Source of the DNA: Berkiella sp964496435 | GTDB lineage: Bacteria; Pseudomonadota; Gammaproteobacteria; Berkiellales; Berkiellaceae | Direction of reading: 5' to 3' | NCBI GenBank assembly: GCA_964496435.1 | Contig: CAZBZP010000011.1 | Span: forward strand, 47,677 to 111,676 | DNA: 64,000 bases | In this document: piece by piece, positions 16,001 through 25,227 of the stretch | Layout of the letters: every line of letters begins with the position of its first letter | Numbering within the stretch: position 1 is the stretch's first letter | The notes under the pieces: generated by a model | Seen by the model: only the letters and a program-made list of their open reading frames with translations | What the model was told of the DNA's origin: nothing | Databases searched by the model: none | Translations under genes and position numbers: made by a program

Positions 16001-16613
16001 GGGTGCCATTAACTTGGCGGCTATCGAAGAATATGATGCAGCCTTGCAACGTAAAGAATATTTAGATGCCCAATGCACAGATTTAAGTGAAGCATTGCAA
16101 ACCCTTGAAGATGCTATTAAGAAAATCGACAAGGAAACCAAGGCCAAGTTTCAAGAAACCTTTGATCAAGTTAACGGTGGCTTTAGCAAATTGTTTCCTA
16201 TCCTCTTTGGGGGCGGTCAGGCTTACTTAGAAATGACCGGTGAAGATTTGTTAGATACAGGTATTGCTTTGATGGCAAGACCACCTGGGAAGAAAAATAG
16301 TTCTATTCAATTGCTCTCAGGTGGAGAGAAAGCGCTCACAGCGGTTGCCTTGGTATTTGCGATTTTCCAACTTAATCCAGCACCATTTTGTATGTTAGAC
16401 GAGGTGGATGCACCATTGGATGATAACAACGTTGGACGTTTTTGTAATTTGGTTAAAGAAATGTCAAAATCCGTTCAGTTTATTTATGTTAGTCATAATA
16501 AACTGGCCATCGAAATGGCACAGCAGTTACAAGGTGTTACTATGCGCGAACCAGGCGTATCAAGACTTGTTACTGTGGATATTGAAGAAGCAAAATCAAT
16601 GGTTCAGAGCTAA
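13092..16613 (+). CDS. smc: Chromosome segregation protein SMC
   Basis: Structural maintenance of chromosomes ATPase that condenses and segregates DNA with ScpA/ScpB. The N-terminal Walker A is GPNGCGKSN (about residues 32-40). Two long coiled coils (about 170-500 and 660-1000) flank a hinge domain around 510-640. The C-terminal ABC signature is LLSGGEKAL, followed by Walker B FCMLDEVDAPLDD and a switch histidine in VSHNK. At 1173 aa it is standard. Presence of SMC instead of MukB excludes Enterobacterales. zipA and ligA follow, a conserved trio in many gammaproteobacteria. Confidence 0.97.
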   Translation: MRLTKIKLAGFKSFVDPTTIQLMSNLTAIAGPNGCGKSNVIDAVRWVMGESSAKHLRGGSLTDVIFSGSTARKPVGQATVELLFDNNEGKLGGEYAAYSEIGIKRQVTRDGQSTYFLNGQKCRRKDITDIFLGTGLGPRSYAIIEQGMITRVIEAKPEDLRTFLEEAAGISKYKERRKETENRIQHTQDNIARINDIRGELENQLNKLRRQSQAAEQYKILKAQEHEKSAQLAALAWQRLDTQIKETDAKIRELIVKLEEEHANSQHYKTDQEKQRVALTDANDALNEVQKRYYGVGGEIAKIEQAIQHHQERQQQLLADKLEAEQILLSSQAQLEQDKNSLSTLETRIEVLDPQYEAAKESADMSSELQLEAEMALETWREQHSKAQQDAVAPTRQAESEKAKITQLERQIHLTQERIERLHKELSEQATVDAAEMEVITEKILIQEEAIEAFADEMANFASQKEKINHDQNALRPEVKTQQKALNEMQGQLAALKALQAQALGKDQGAKKAWFESQGITELHYVAEKVDVTPGWENAVETVLEGFLEAVGVEHGQLSGLARAIESLEKTGLNLIEWGNQAPQHKDQSRLLGCLSTQSAFPEKIYQLLHSVHIAQTLDEATRLVANIPAHESVITPQGYWMGQGWVKVRSTCADNDSGILDREQKIKSLTQDIMLSTEKLEQLQLSIEDNEDKLKALELEKENKQQDKSKAQQELVSLQSERKIKQNKLEQIQNRQRQIQREENECKEIIAHAQAEVQSSRSNLHSAVDEMSRLTNELEALQQTKQSVHDQVGIMRQKAKDASQISQQLSMELQTAKTQVDSLRSNLSRFAEQIEQAQNRVQNIIIALERNEEPISTLREELEINLEKRIIIEAQLNQARDNVAAIDISLRELEQKLFLIEQQTTQVREQLEQAKMLWQALQVRCEGALEKLKNSEFTLETLLETMPPEANEQEWQQNIEELEKSIARLGAINLAAIEEYDAALQRKEYLDAQCTDLSEALQTLEDAIKKIDKETKAKFQETFDQVNGGFSKLFPILFGGGQAYLEMTGEDLLDTGIALMARPPGKKNSSIQLLSGGEKALTAVALVFAIFQLNPAPFCMLDEVDAPLDDNNVGRFCNLVKEMSKSVQFIYVSHNKLAIEMAQQLQGVTMREPGVSRLVTVDIEEAKSMVQS

Positions 16614-16692
16614 TTTGCTCAGACTAGTGAGTACATGATACCAACAACGCCTAAAAGCAAATTGGGAAGAGCAAAACAAGGGAGAGGGTTTA

Positions 16693-17484
16693 ATGCGGTT
16701 AATGTTACTAATAATTGCAATGGTTCTAGGTAGCTTTATCCTATTTAATGCATTTTTGCGTAAAAAACAGAAAAAGAGCGAAACCTTACATGATGAGTTT
16801 GAGAACTCTATTTTGGAAAACTCTCAAAGCCATGTCGCTCAGCTTAAACGCGTTGAACAAATGCAGCAGGATCACAAAATTAATACTGCCTTTGAAAAAG
16901 ACAGAAGTAATCCTTTTGTGATTCATGAAGATCCCCTATTGCAAGATTTTAATGAGCCAGACTTGGAAGAAAAGCATGTTCCAAGTCCTGAAATCAAAGC
17001 GCAAGCTCCAGTAGCCCAAGCGCCTAAGAAAGCCAAAAACAATGGCTTTATAGCCCTCACCGTGATCCCAAAGCATAGTGCGCAATTCACAGGTATTGCT
17101 TTGCAAGCTACACTCAGCAAGCATCATTTTAGATATGGCGCTCAGAAATTATATCATCGCCATTATCAAGATAACCCATCACAAGGTATTCTCTACAGCG
17201 TGGCCTCTATTGCAAATCCAGGGTTTTTCGATCAAGCCACGATCACACAGCAATCCTTTCCTGGTTTGTTAGTGTATATGTTATTAGATGAAGTGGAAGA
17301 TCCTGTTTTGAGCTTTGAAAAGATGCTTACCTGCGCAAGACAGTTATCAGCAAGCCTACAAGCCGAAGTCTGTGATGCGAAAAGACAACCCATTACGACA
17401 ACGACAATTCAGAACCTGCGTGACCAAGCTAAAGCCGCGACACAAGAAACTGAAATGAGAGAAGAGGAATATCAGGAGTGGTAA
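16693..17484 (+). CDS. zipA: Cell division protein ZipA
   Basis: Membrane anchor that tethers FtsZ to the inner membrane at the division site. One N-terminal transmembrane segment (RLMLLIIAMVLGSFILFNAF) is followed by a basic stretch, a Pro/Ala-rich linker (SPEIKAQAPVAQAPKKAKN) and the FtsZ-binding domain from about residue 115 (FIALTVIPKHSAQFTGIAL) to the end. At 263 aa the linker is shorter than in E. coli (328 aa in total). GGGAGAGGG lies just before the ATG. ligA begins 1 nt after the stop. Confidence 0.93.
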   Translation: MRLMLLIIAMVLGSFILFNAFLRKKQKKSETLHDEFENSILENSQSHVAQLKRVEQMQQDHKINTAFEKDRSNPFVIHEDPLLQDFNEPDLEEKHVPSPEIKAQAPVAQAPKKAKNNGFIALTVIPKHSAQFTGIALQATLSKHHFRYGAQKLYHRHYQDNPSQGILYSVASIANPGFFDQATITQQSFPGLLVYMLLDEVEDPVLSFEKMLTCARQLSASLQAEVCDAKRQPITTTTIQNLRDQAKAATQETEMREEEYQEW

Positions 17485-17485
17485 G

Positions 17486-19501
17486 GTGGTTGTGAAGTCT
17501 GATGTGAAAACGCTAGTTGAAAAATTAAGAAAAGAAATTAATGAACATAACTACCGTTACTACATTTTAGATGAGCCCACTATACCTGATGCTGAATATG
17601 ATAAAATTTTTCGAGAACTTCAAAATCTTGAAAATACGCATCCTGAACTGATTAGTGCTGATTCGCCAACACAACGTGTTGGCGAGAGGCCTTCAACGGG
17701 TTTTGAAACCGTCACACATTTAACTAGAATGCTCTCGCTAGATAATGCGTTTTCACAGAATGAGTTGGAACGTTTTGATCTTAGAATAAAAGAGCTACTA
17801 GACTCTAATAAAGACTTAAGCTATTCCTGTGAGCCCAAATTTGATGGATTGGCGGTTAGTTTAATATATGAAAAAGGTATTTTCACACGAGGCGCAACGC
17901 GTGGCGATGGCACAACGGGTGAAGATATCACCGCAAATTTGCGAACCATCCCAACCATTTCCTTAGTGTTGCAAAATGATTTTCCTGAGGTGCTAGAAGT
18001 CAGGGGCGAAGTTGTTATGCCCAAAGCAAGTTTTGAGGCTTTAAATGTGGCTCAAGCTGCCAAGGGTGAAAAGATTTTTGCTAACCCACGTAATGCCGCT
18101 GCGGGGAGTTTAAGACAACTTGATCCACGCATTGCCGCAAAGCGAAAATTAGAATTTTATGCTTATAGTGCGCAAGTCGTTAAAGGAAAATCTTCATTTA
18201 AGACACACCATGACAGCTTAAAGCAGCTTCAGAACTGGGGGGTACGCGTCTCTCCTGAAAGCAAAGTAGTGAAGGGTATTGAATCGGTCGAGAAATACTA
18301 TAGCGATATCCTAAAAAGAAGAGAAAAGCTTCCCTATGAAATAGATGGTGTCGTTGTCAAAGTAGATAGCTTTGAATTTCAAGAATTAATCGGTTTTGTT
18401 TCCAGAGCACCTCGATGGGCACTTGCTTATAAATTTCCTGCGCAAGAAGTAGAAACTCATTTAGAAGATGTTGATTTTCAAGTGGGACGTACTGGTACTT
18501 TAACGCCTGTTGCAAGATTAAAACCCGTAGCTGTTGGCGGGGTTATTGTCAGTAATGCCACTTTACATAATATGGATGAAATTGCCAGAAAAGATATTCG
18601 CATAGGCGACTATGTGATTGTCCGTCGCGCGGGTGATGTGATCCCAGAAGTTGTGCGATCTATTGTGGAGAAGCGCGGCAAGGTCAAAGAAATAAAATTG
18701 CCAAATAAATGTCCTGTCTGTGGTTCAGAAGTCGTGCGCTTAGAAGGTGAGGCGGCTGCACGTTGCGAAGGCGGGTTGGTTTGTCATGCACAACAAGTAG
18801 AGAGTATTAAGCATTTTGTTTCAAGAAAGGGCATGGATATCGAGGGTTTAGGTTCAAAACTTGTAGAACAATTGGTACAAGCCCAATTAATTAAAACAGT
18901 GGCGGATATTTATAAGCTCAATCAAGAAACACTCTCTCATTTAGAAAGAATGGGTGAAAAATCAGCGCACAACATTATTGATGCAATTGAAAAAAGTAAG
19001 AAAAGTACTTTGCCCAAATTTATTTATTCCTTGGGCATTCGTGAAGTAGGTGAATCAACCGCGTTATTGCTTGCCAACCATTTTAGCCTTGAGGCATTAA
19101 TGGCAGCCAGCGAAGAAGCTTTAGTAGCGCTTGAAGATGTGGGGCCGGTTGTGGCTGGACATATTGTTCACTTCTTTAAACAAAAAAGTAATCAACAAGT
19201 CATTCAGCAATTATTAGATTGTGGTATTCATTGGCCTGTTTCTCAGCAAAAAACTGGAAACGGACCCTTAAATGGTAAAACCTTTGTTATCACTGGCACG
19301 CTGTCTCGACCCCGTGATGAAATCAAAGCAGACTTGCTTGCCCTTGGCGCAAAGGTAACCGACAGTGTATCTGCAAAAACCAATGGATTGATTGTGGGTG
19401 AGGATGCGGGTTCAAAATTGACCAAGGCACAGAAATTAGGTGTGCCGATATTGGATGAAGCTGCTTTAAAAAAATTGTTGGGCCAAGGCGCTACATCCTA
19501 G
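17486..19501 (+). CDS. ligA: NAD-dependent DNA ligase
   Basis: Seals nicks in DNA using NAD+, essential for replication and repair. Domains in order: Ia NMN-binding helices (NYRYYILDEPTIPDAEYD), adenylation domain with catalytic lysine K118 in CEPKFDG, OB fold, four-cysteine zinc finger (CPVCGSE and CEGGLVC), HhH repeats (about 500-580) and a C-terminal BRCT domain (GKTFVITGTLSRPRDEIK). Length 671 aa equals E. coli LigA. The GTG start at 17486 follows directly on zipA; a second in-frame start lies close by. Confidence 0.97.
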   Translation: MVVKSDVKTLVEKLRKEINEHNYRYYILDEPTIPDAEYDKIFRELQNLENTHPELISADSPTQRVGERPSTGFETVTHLTRMLSLDNAFSQNELERFDLRIKELLDSNKDLSYSCEPKFDGLAVSLIYEKGIFTRGATRGDGTTGEDITANLRTIPTISLVLQNDFPEVLEVRGEVVMPKASFEALNVAQAAKGEKIFANPRNAAAGSLRQLDPRIAAKRKLEFYAYSAQVVKGKSSFKTHHDSLKQLQNWGVRVSPESKVVKGIESVEKYYSDILKRREKLPYEIDGVVVKVDSFEFQELIGFVSRAPRWALAYKFPAQEVETHLEDVDFQVGRTGTLTPVARLKPVAVGGVIVSNATLHNMDEIARKDIRIGDYVIVRRAGDVIPEVVRSIVEKRGKVKEIKLPNKCPVCGSEVVRLEGEAAARCEGGLVCHAQQVESIKHFVSRKGMDIEGLGSKLVEQLVQAQLIKTVADIYKLNQETLSHLERMGEKSAHNIIDAIEKSKKSTLPKFIYSLGIREVGESTALLLANHFSLEALMAASEEALVALEDVGPVVAGHIVHFFKQKSNQQVIQQLLDCGIHWPVSQQKTGNGPLNGKTFVITGTLSRPRDEIKADLLALGAKVTDSVSAKTNGLIVGEDAGSKLTKAQKLGVPILDEAALKKLLGQGATS

Positions 19502-19715
19502 AAAGCGCTATCCAAGGCCATCTTCCCATTTGCGTGCATATGCATTTTTCCCGCTTTTTGTAAAAACCTGAGCGTTTTCACGAAGTTGCAAAGCATTCAC
19601 TTATCTGGCTAATTTAGCGGCTTGTCTCAAATTGCCGGAATAAGTATGACACCCAACAAATATAAATGATATTTTAGACCCAGTTTAATTTATAGATCAT
19701 AACTGGGGGACCTAC

Positions 19716-22700
19716 ATGAGCGTCAGATTAATTCAAGACTTGCTGGTGAAATTCAAGCAAACAGATTCTGTGAAGGATTTATCAAACATAATTGATGATA
19801 TTAAAGGCTTTTTTCAACCAAATGAACAACAAGCCTCATTTGTTGCCACACAAGAAGACGTACCTGCACTTATCAGAGATTTGCCTATTGTTGGCAAAGA
19901 GTTAATCGAATTTCCTTCTACTATTGAGGAAATTGAAGAAGCGCAAGACACTGAAGCTGGCGAACTTGAAAGCAACTATTTCCGCAGACTTAAAATTAAT
20001 ACGGCTGAGCATGCCCAAACAAATACGAAAGTAGAATCAGTCAAAGCAGCTGATGTAAATAAATTATTAGATATCATCGCGCGTGATATTCATGATGCTT
20101 TAAAATCTAATTTAAACAATATTGCTAAATTCGAAGATCATAGCAAGGCACCAGTAGCTGCATTACCAGCCGCGGTGGCTCCTATGGTTGCACCAATAGC
20201 AGGTCCTGCTGCAGGCGTAGTTGCCAGAGCTAACCCTGATGTTGTTGACAATGATATGTATGATGGTATTGCTGATTTATTTGCAATTCAAGATACCGTT
20301 AAGAAAGCAGAGCTGAAACCAACTTCTGAGCATGATGAAAGTGAAGCAAGAAATAAACTGCTTGAAGCGGCTAAGAGAGTGCTTAAATCTACATCAGGAC
20401 TTATTGATAGCGTCAAAGATTATGCAGATGATAAAGCAACATCCTCTGATAGCGATTCAGAAGAGCAACAAATACAAACTGATCAAAATGCTGATGCAGC
20501 AGTTGAAGAAGTAGCGCAGCCTTCTACTTATCAAAGAGCTATGGACTTTATTAGAAGCTATTTTACAAATCAAGCAAAACCTGCCGACAAAGCTGAAGTT
20601 GAAATGCCAGCTCAAAAGACAGAAGTTGAAACCACAACGGTTGCGAACACTGATGCACAAGCAAAAGTAGAGACTGTAAGTACAACTGACAAAGAAGTTG
20701 NNNNNNNNNNNNNNNNNNNNNNNNNNNNNNNNNNNNNNNNNNNNNNNNNNNNNNNNNNNNNNNNNNNNNNNNNNNNNNNNNNNNNNNNNNNNNNNNNNNN
20801 CCTTTGCAGCTAAAAAAGCAGAATTGTTCGCTAGGTTCCAACCTAGAACTGCGCCCGTTGAAACAACAGATGCAAACACGCAAGCTCAGGTTGAAACACC
20901 AGTTAAAAAAGCTGACGTGCACGTTGAAGCAAACACAAGCGCACAAGCACAATTAACAGCTGATGGAAAAGAAGACTTCTCCTTCAAAGCCAAACAAGCG
21001 GAATTATTCGCTAGGTTCCAACCAAAATCAGCTCCTGTTGAAACAGTTGATACAACAGTTACACCTGAATCAAAGACACAAGTAAATACGTCTACGGTTG
21101 AAGTAAAAGCAGATGATGAGCCAGAAATAACTGCAGACCAATTTGCACAAGCATTTAGAACAAATGCCGCCTCAAGCACGGTAAATGATCCGCTTCAAAG
21201 CTTAGCAGATTTAGCGACTGCAGAGCTTGGTGCTGATAATATGGGCAGTGCAATGCCAAAGGCAGTGATTCCTACGCCGCCAGTTAATCTCATGGGTGCG
21301 AAAAATAACAAAGCATCTACTGATACCACGACAGAAGAAGCAAAGCCAAAGAAAAGTTTAGCTTCTATCGTAGGTAATAAAGATGCGCAAGACAAACCTA
21401 TGGATTTGTTAGAACAAATTAAAGCTGGTAAGAAACTCAAGCACGTAGAACCAACAGTTGAACAAGCTCAAACAAAGCCTGCATCTGATAAGGTTCTCAC
21501 CCGTCAAGGTTCAAGTTTGAAGGATGTGTTTGAAAAAGCGATTAGTGAGAAAATGCATAATGGATCTATCAAATCAGTAACTCAACAAGTCGATGAAGAA
21601 TCTGAATTAGATGCATATGACATGGAAGAGAAAATTGAAAGACAAGTACAGCAAAATATGGACAAGATTGAAGATGCTGCATTTAAAATGATGAAGACAA
21701 GTGAATTCAAAACCGCGTTAAAGACAATGGTTGAGAAGCTTGAATTATCATTAGCACCTGAAATTGATGCCATTAGCAAAGCCTATGTTGCTAAAATGAT
21801 AAAATCATCAGATGTTTCTGCTGATGCGCAAGATAAGCTAGCAGTGCTCTTGAAAGATATTCAGGATCATAGCAAGCAGGCAATTCATGAACAGCTTGGC
21901 AAAGCTTATGACGCAGCTTTGAAAGCAATGCAAGAGAATTGCACTGACAAGGCAGCTAAAGAATTAGGCGCACAACTTGAAGCACCCATGAAAGACGAAC
22001 AGGTTCAAGCGTTTGTAGAAAAGCTATTTGCGAAAGACCTTACCTCAGAAATTGGTGATGTCGTTTTGAAAGGCATGAAGGACATGCTCGCTAATGACAC
22101 AGCATTTGTGAATGATGGCTACGTATCTAACGCTGATGTTATCGAACAATTCAAAGCTGGCTATTATGCTGATAGAAGGGAATTGGATAAAGCTGTTAAT
22201 GAAGTTGAACCTAAGGAAAAAGATAGCGTTTCTACAACTGGTGAGACTGCACTAAAACCGAACTATTTGTTTGAAGAAATTACTAAGCGCGGTCTTGCGA
22301 TGAATCGAGATAATATCGATGGACCTGATAATGAAGAAGAAGCCTGGTCAGATGATGAAGAGCTTTTTACGCCACCTTCATCAGCTCACTCTTCTGCTTC
22401 GATTGCACCAGAAGACTTTGCAAAAGCTTTTGGTGCAAAGGTTGAGGATGCACAACCTAAAGGTGGCATGCTTAACAATATATTGGATTTTGGTAAAGGT
22501 TTATTTGGCTATGGTACAGCAGCGAAGCAAACGGCTACATTAGAAACAAATGAGTCAACTTCGCCTGTAGCTAAACCAGACACGCAACCACTGACACTGG
22601 GTGATGTGCTTGGACAAAAACCCATTGAAGGTTTGGAAAATTCAGGTCCCGCATCACTTACTTCGGGTAGCCCTCAGGTAGCAGTAGATGTTGGTGCAAA

Positions 22701-22767
22701 TCCAGCGGTATTAACGCAAAACGTATTACCGCCAATGATTGAACAACAACATATGGATGCTCTCTAA
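19716..22767 (+). CDS. Large Ala/Lys/Glu-rich repeat protein interrupted by an assembly gap
   Basis: Not recognised. One gene is inferred from two open frames separated by 100 Ns (20701-20800). No stop lies before the gap in the upstream frame nor after it in the downstream frame. About 328 residues precede the gap and 655 follow. Just after it, a 60-aa unit begins FAAKKAELFARFQP and recurs 180 bp later as FKAKQAELFARFQP, each followed by APVET and an acidic Thr-rich spacer. Sequence before the gap (VETTTVANTDAQAKVETV) resembles that spacer, so the gap falls in the repeat array. The rest is helical and acidic with no signal peptide or membrane segment. GGGGGA precedes the ATG. A translocated effector or a cytoskeletal-type protein is possible but unproven. 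Confidence 0.75.
20701..20800. other. Run of 100 Ns (scaffold gap)
   Basis: Exactly 100 Ns, a conventional placeholder for unknown length. For the flanking frames to form one protein the true gap must be a multiple of three, so 100 is not its real size. Collapse of tandem 180-bp repeats is the likely cause. Confidence 0.95.
20803..21060 (+). repeat. Tandem 180-bp (60-aa) repeat next to the gap
   Basis: One complete unit starts at 20803 and a second at 20983. Both encode F-x-A-K-x-A-E-L-F-A-R-F-Q-P-x-x-A-P-V-E-T. The units diverge after the APVET motif, and further copies are expected inside the N run. Confidence 0.75.
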
Positions 22768-22770
22768 GGA

Positions 22771-23982
22771 TTAGATTAACGTCGCATCGTGAGGTGGTGT
22801 TAAACCACCTCCATCGATGGAGATATGTTTTTGAAAAACGCCAAGTCCGCCATCCCCGCCTGGAAATGAAAGCTGAACATCAGCAACAGTAATGGGAGCA
22901 TGTAATTGCGTTTTATCTGAAATTTTCACTTCATAGACATTCGTTGCCAAGCCATTCTCTTCACGTTGAACAACTTCAACAACTCTGTTTTCACTAGGAA
23001 TAGCCATATCTTTGAACAAGTGATCTAAGTTTATCGTGGTCAAATGTGAGCCATGATGGCCTAATTCATCACCAATAATAATGGTTTGGTATACACCTTG
23101 ATCAAATATGATGTCAAAAGGTTCTTGGTTGTTTACCTGAATCGCTGGCGTAGTAGCAACGTTTACAGTAAACATATGTTCACTTGCTTGTCCTTCATTG
23201 TCGTATGAGCAATAGCTTAAATCTATAGGGAGTTTTGTTTGTGCAGCGCTGGTAACAGATAAATTAGTAAAACTGTTTTCAAGAAAATTATCCGCCCCTT
23301 GGGTTATAAATTTTAATTGGGTGCTAATATCATCAGCAGCGCCTTCCACAGAAAAGGTATAGCCTTTGGCTGCTTGTTGTTCTCCAGTTAAAGTAAATAG
23401 ATGCTTATCGCCCCAAAATATTTGAATGTCATTATTGGCTTCGTTATGCACTGGTTGATAATGAAAAGTAAGATGATAAGCTTCGTTAGGTTGGGTTTTT
23501 AAATCTTGAGACAGTGTTACTTGGTTTGTATCTAAATTAATATCTTCTTGCCATGTTGAGGCTTGAGCAGATTCAAGCATATTGGAGGGGATAGCTCTAT
23601 CAATATGATTGTGTAAGGTAAAAGTGTAAGCGCCATTTGGATCTAAATAGGCGGTAAACACCGCAATACCAGAATCACCAACGGTGGCTATCAATAAATG
23701 GTTTTGATTGGTCAGCTCATAATGCAAATCCATCCCTTTGGATTTTAAAGCTAAATCCATTAAGCTGTGTTGCTCTGAAAGTGGACTAAATTCAATATTT
23801 TGTATTGCGCCTTGATGTTGAGATTCTGGGAGTAATCCTGTGGTTTCGCGCGATTCAGAGGTACCAGGAAGTAGACTTTCTTCATTAACATAGGCACTGC
23901 TTTCAGCATGGGCAGTCTTATGTGGTAAATGGATACTATCTAAATCCATTGATATGTTGAATTTGATGTCACTTTCACTCAT
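22771..23982 (-). CDS. Protein with T1SS-143/VCBS-like adhesin domain
   Basis: A 403-aa protein. Residues about 75-135 (KGMDLHYELTNQNHLLIATV, then AVFTAYLDPNGAYTFTLHN-HIDRAI) closely follow the T1SS-143 repeat of giant type I-secreted adhesins, which ends in YTFTL-x-x-x-LDH. The next section (about 145-260) looks like a beta-sandwich of the DUF642/carbohydrate-binding kind (EAYHLTFHYQP, IQIFWGDKHLFTLTG, FLENSFTNLSV). The C-terminal part is also beta-rich. There is no N-terminal signal peptide or GGxGxDxxx calcium nonapeptides. A giant adhesin normally has many such repeats, so this is a single-module relative or a derived fragment. The stop lies 3 bp from the stop of the convergent repeat protein. 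Confidence 0.6.
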   Translation of the reverse strand: MSESDIKFNISMDLDSIHLPHKTAHAESSAYVNEESLLPGTSESRETTGLLPESQHQGAIQNIEFSPLSEQHSLMDLALKSKGMDLHYELTNQNHLLIATVGDSGIAVFTAYLDPNGAYTFTLHNHIDRAIPSNMLESAQASTWQEDINLDTNQVTLSQDLKTQPNEAYHLTFHYQPVHNEANNDIQIFWGDKHLFTLTGEQQAAKGYTFSVEGAADDISTQLKFITQGADNFLENSFTNLSVTSAAQTKLPIDLSYCSYDNEGQASEHMFTVNVATTPAIQVNNQEPFDIIFDQGVYQTIIIGDELGHHGSHLTTINLDHLFKDMAIPSENRVVEVVQREENGLATNVYEVKISDKTQLHAPITVADVQLSFPGGDGGLGVFQKHISIDGGGLTPPHDATLI

Positions 23983-24183
23983 GGTAGCGCCTTATTAGCG
24001 TGTAGTTAAAAGGAGAAATTTCACGCTTTTATGAGACATTCTCTAACGCCATAAGCAGATCACATCATGTTGCCCTGAATGTGTATACTGGACTTTGGTA
24101 TTAAGCTGGTGGTGGGTGACTAACTATATGATTTTACTAATTAACTTAATGCTATACTAGGCGCTGAATAAACCCAAAATAAT

Positions 24184-24222
24184 TGATTTTAAATCATTTT
24201 CTTAGCAGAATGAGTACATTCT
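24184..24222. promoter_or_regulatory. Two short palindromes in the prmB leader
   Basis: TGATTT-T-AAATCA (24184-24196) and AGAATG-AGTA-CATTCT (24207-24222) lie 10-48 nt before the prmB start. Either could be an operator or leader hairpin. Symmetry is the only evidence. Confidence 0.25.
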
Positions 24223-24231
24223 TTAATAATA

Positions 24232-25173
24232 ATGAGTGTTGTGATGACAGAAAAGATGCGAATTAATGAAGCAGTCCAAGAAATGGTTACGATAAGAGAT
24301 TTTATCAGGTGGGCTGTCACACAATTTAACCAAGCGGATTTAGTGTATGGCCATGGCACAGATAATGGCTGGGATGAAGCAGTTAACCTTGTTTTAACAA
24401 CATTACATTTACCACCCGATATCGATACCAATGTGCTTGATGCAAAATTGGTTGCTCATGAAAAACAACTTATTGCTGAACGCGTGAAAAAGCGTGTTGT
24501 TGATAGAATCCCTGTTCCCTATCTCGTCAATGAAGCCTGGTTTGCAGGCTTGAACTTTTATGTTGATGAGCGTGTGATAATTCCACGTTCCCCTATCGCT
24601 GAATTACTTGAAGATGAATTTAGCCCATGGGTTGAGCAAGATAATGTTAGTGCTGTGCTCGATTTATGTACGGGATCAGGCTGTATCGCTATCAGTGCTG
24701 CCTTTACTTTCCCACATGCAACAGTGGATGCCATTGATATCAGTCCAAGTGCTTTAGAAGTCGCTAAGATTAACGTTGATAGATTTGGATTAGAAGAAAA
24801 TGTGAATTTAATTCAATCAGATTTGTTTACAGGTCTTACGGGTAAAAAATACGATATCATTATTTCTAATCCACCTTATGTCAGCAAAGCTGAATACGAA
24901 GCCTTACCACCTGAATATGCAAAAGAGCCTGAGCAATCATTGTTATGTGGGGATGACGGATTAGATGTGGTGAGACAAATTCTTGCTAAAGCAGCAGATC
25001 ATCTTACACCTACAGGCATCTTAGTTGTTGAAGTTGGTTTTAGCCAAGAACGATTAGAATCAGAATTTTCTGGCGTGCCTTTCACATGGTTGCAATTTGA
25101 AAATGGCGGCGAAGGCGTTTTTCTGCTTAATGCAGAAGAACTAAGAGAATTCAGACATTTATTTTCTAAATAA
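24232..25173 (+). CDS. prmB: Ribosomal protein uL3 N5-glutamine methyltransferase
   Basis: SAM-dependent methyltransferase modifying a glutamine of ribosomal protein L3. The N-terminal helical domain precedes the Rossmann core with motif I VLDLCTGSGCIAI and the catalytic NPPY motif in IIISNPPYVSKAEYEALPPEY. The length (313 aa) and AEYEALPPEY tail separate PrmB from the release-factor enzyme PrmC. ATG 24244 is an alternative start. aroC downstream is the usual gammaproteobacterial neighbour. Confidence 0.93.
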   Translation: MSVVMTEKMRINEAVQEMVTIRDFIRWAVTQFNQADLVYGHGTDNGWDEAVNLVLTTLHLPPDIDTNVLDAKLVAHEKQLIAERVKKRVVDRIPVPYLVNEAWFAGLNFYVDERVIIPRSPIAELLEDEFSPWVEQDNVSAVLDLCTGSGCIAISAAFTFPHATVDAIDISPSALEVAKINVDRFGLEENVNLIQSDLFTGLTGKKYDIIISNPPYVSKAEYEALPPEYAKEPEQSLLCGDDGLDVVRQILAKAADHLTPTGILVVEVGFSQERLESEFSGVPFTWLQFENGGEGVFLLNAEELREFRHLFSK

Positions 25174-25227
25174 GTGCAGGGGTTCCCGTGTTCTTGGTTC
25201 TATTGAAAGAGAAGGCGGGAATTACCG

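Noticed and set aside
15008..16147. Several open frames of 80-140 codons on the minus strand within smc
   Set aside because: They overlie the conserved coiled-coil coding of smc, are unusually rich in Ser and Cys, and have no start signals.
19640..19715. Possible PmrA-type direct-repeat box upstream of the large repeat gene
   Set aside because: Only a loose TTAATTTAT stretch is present. No second half-site at the proper spacing could be found.
20698..20813. Two separate genes on either side of the N run
   Set aside because: The frame disagreement is caused by the arbitrary 100-N length. Composition and repeat content continue across the gap without a stop or start.
22791..22811. GAGGTGGT/ACCACCTC hairpin after the large repeat gene as a terminator
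   Set aside because: It lies in the coding end of the convergent gene, lacks a T-run, and may reflect only the Gly-Gly and Pro-Pro codons there.
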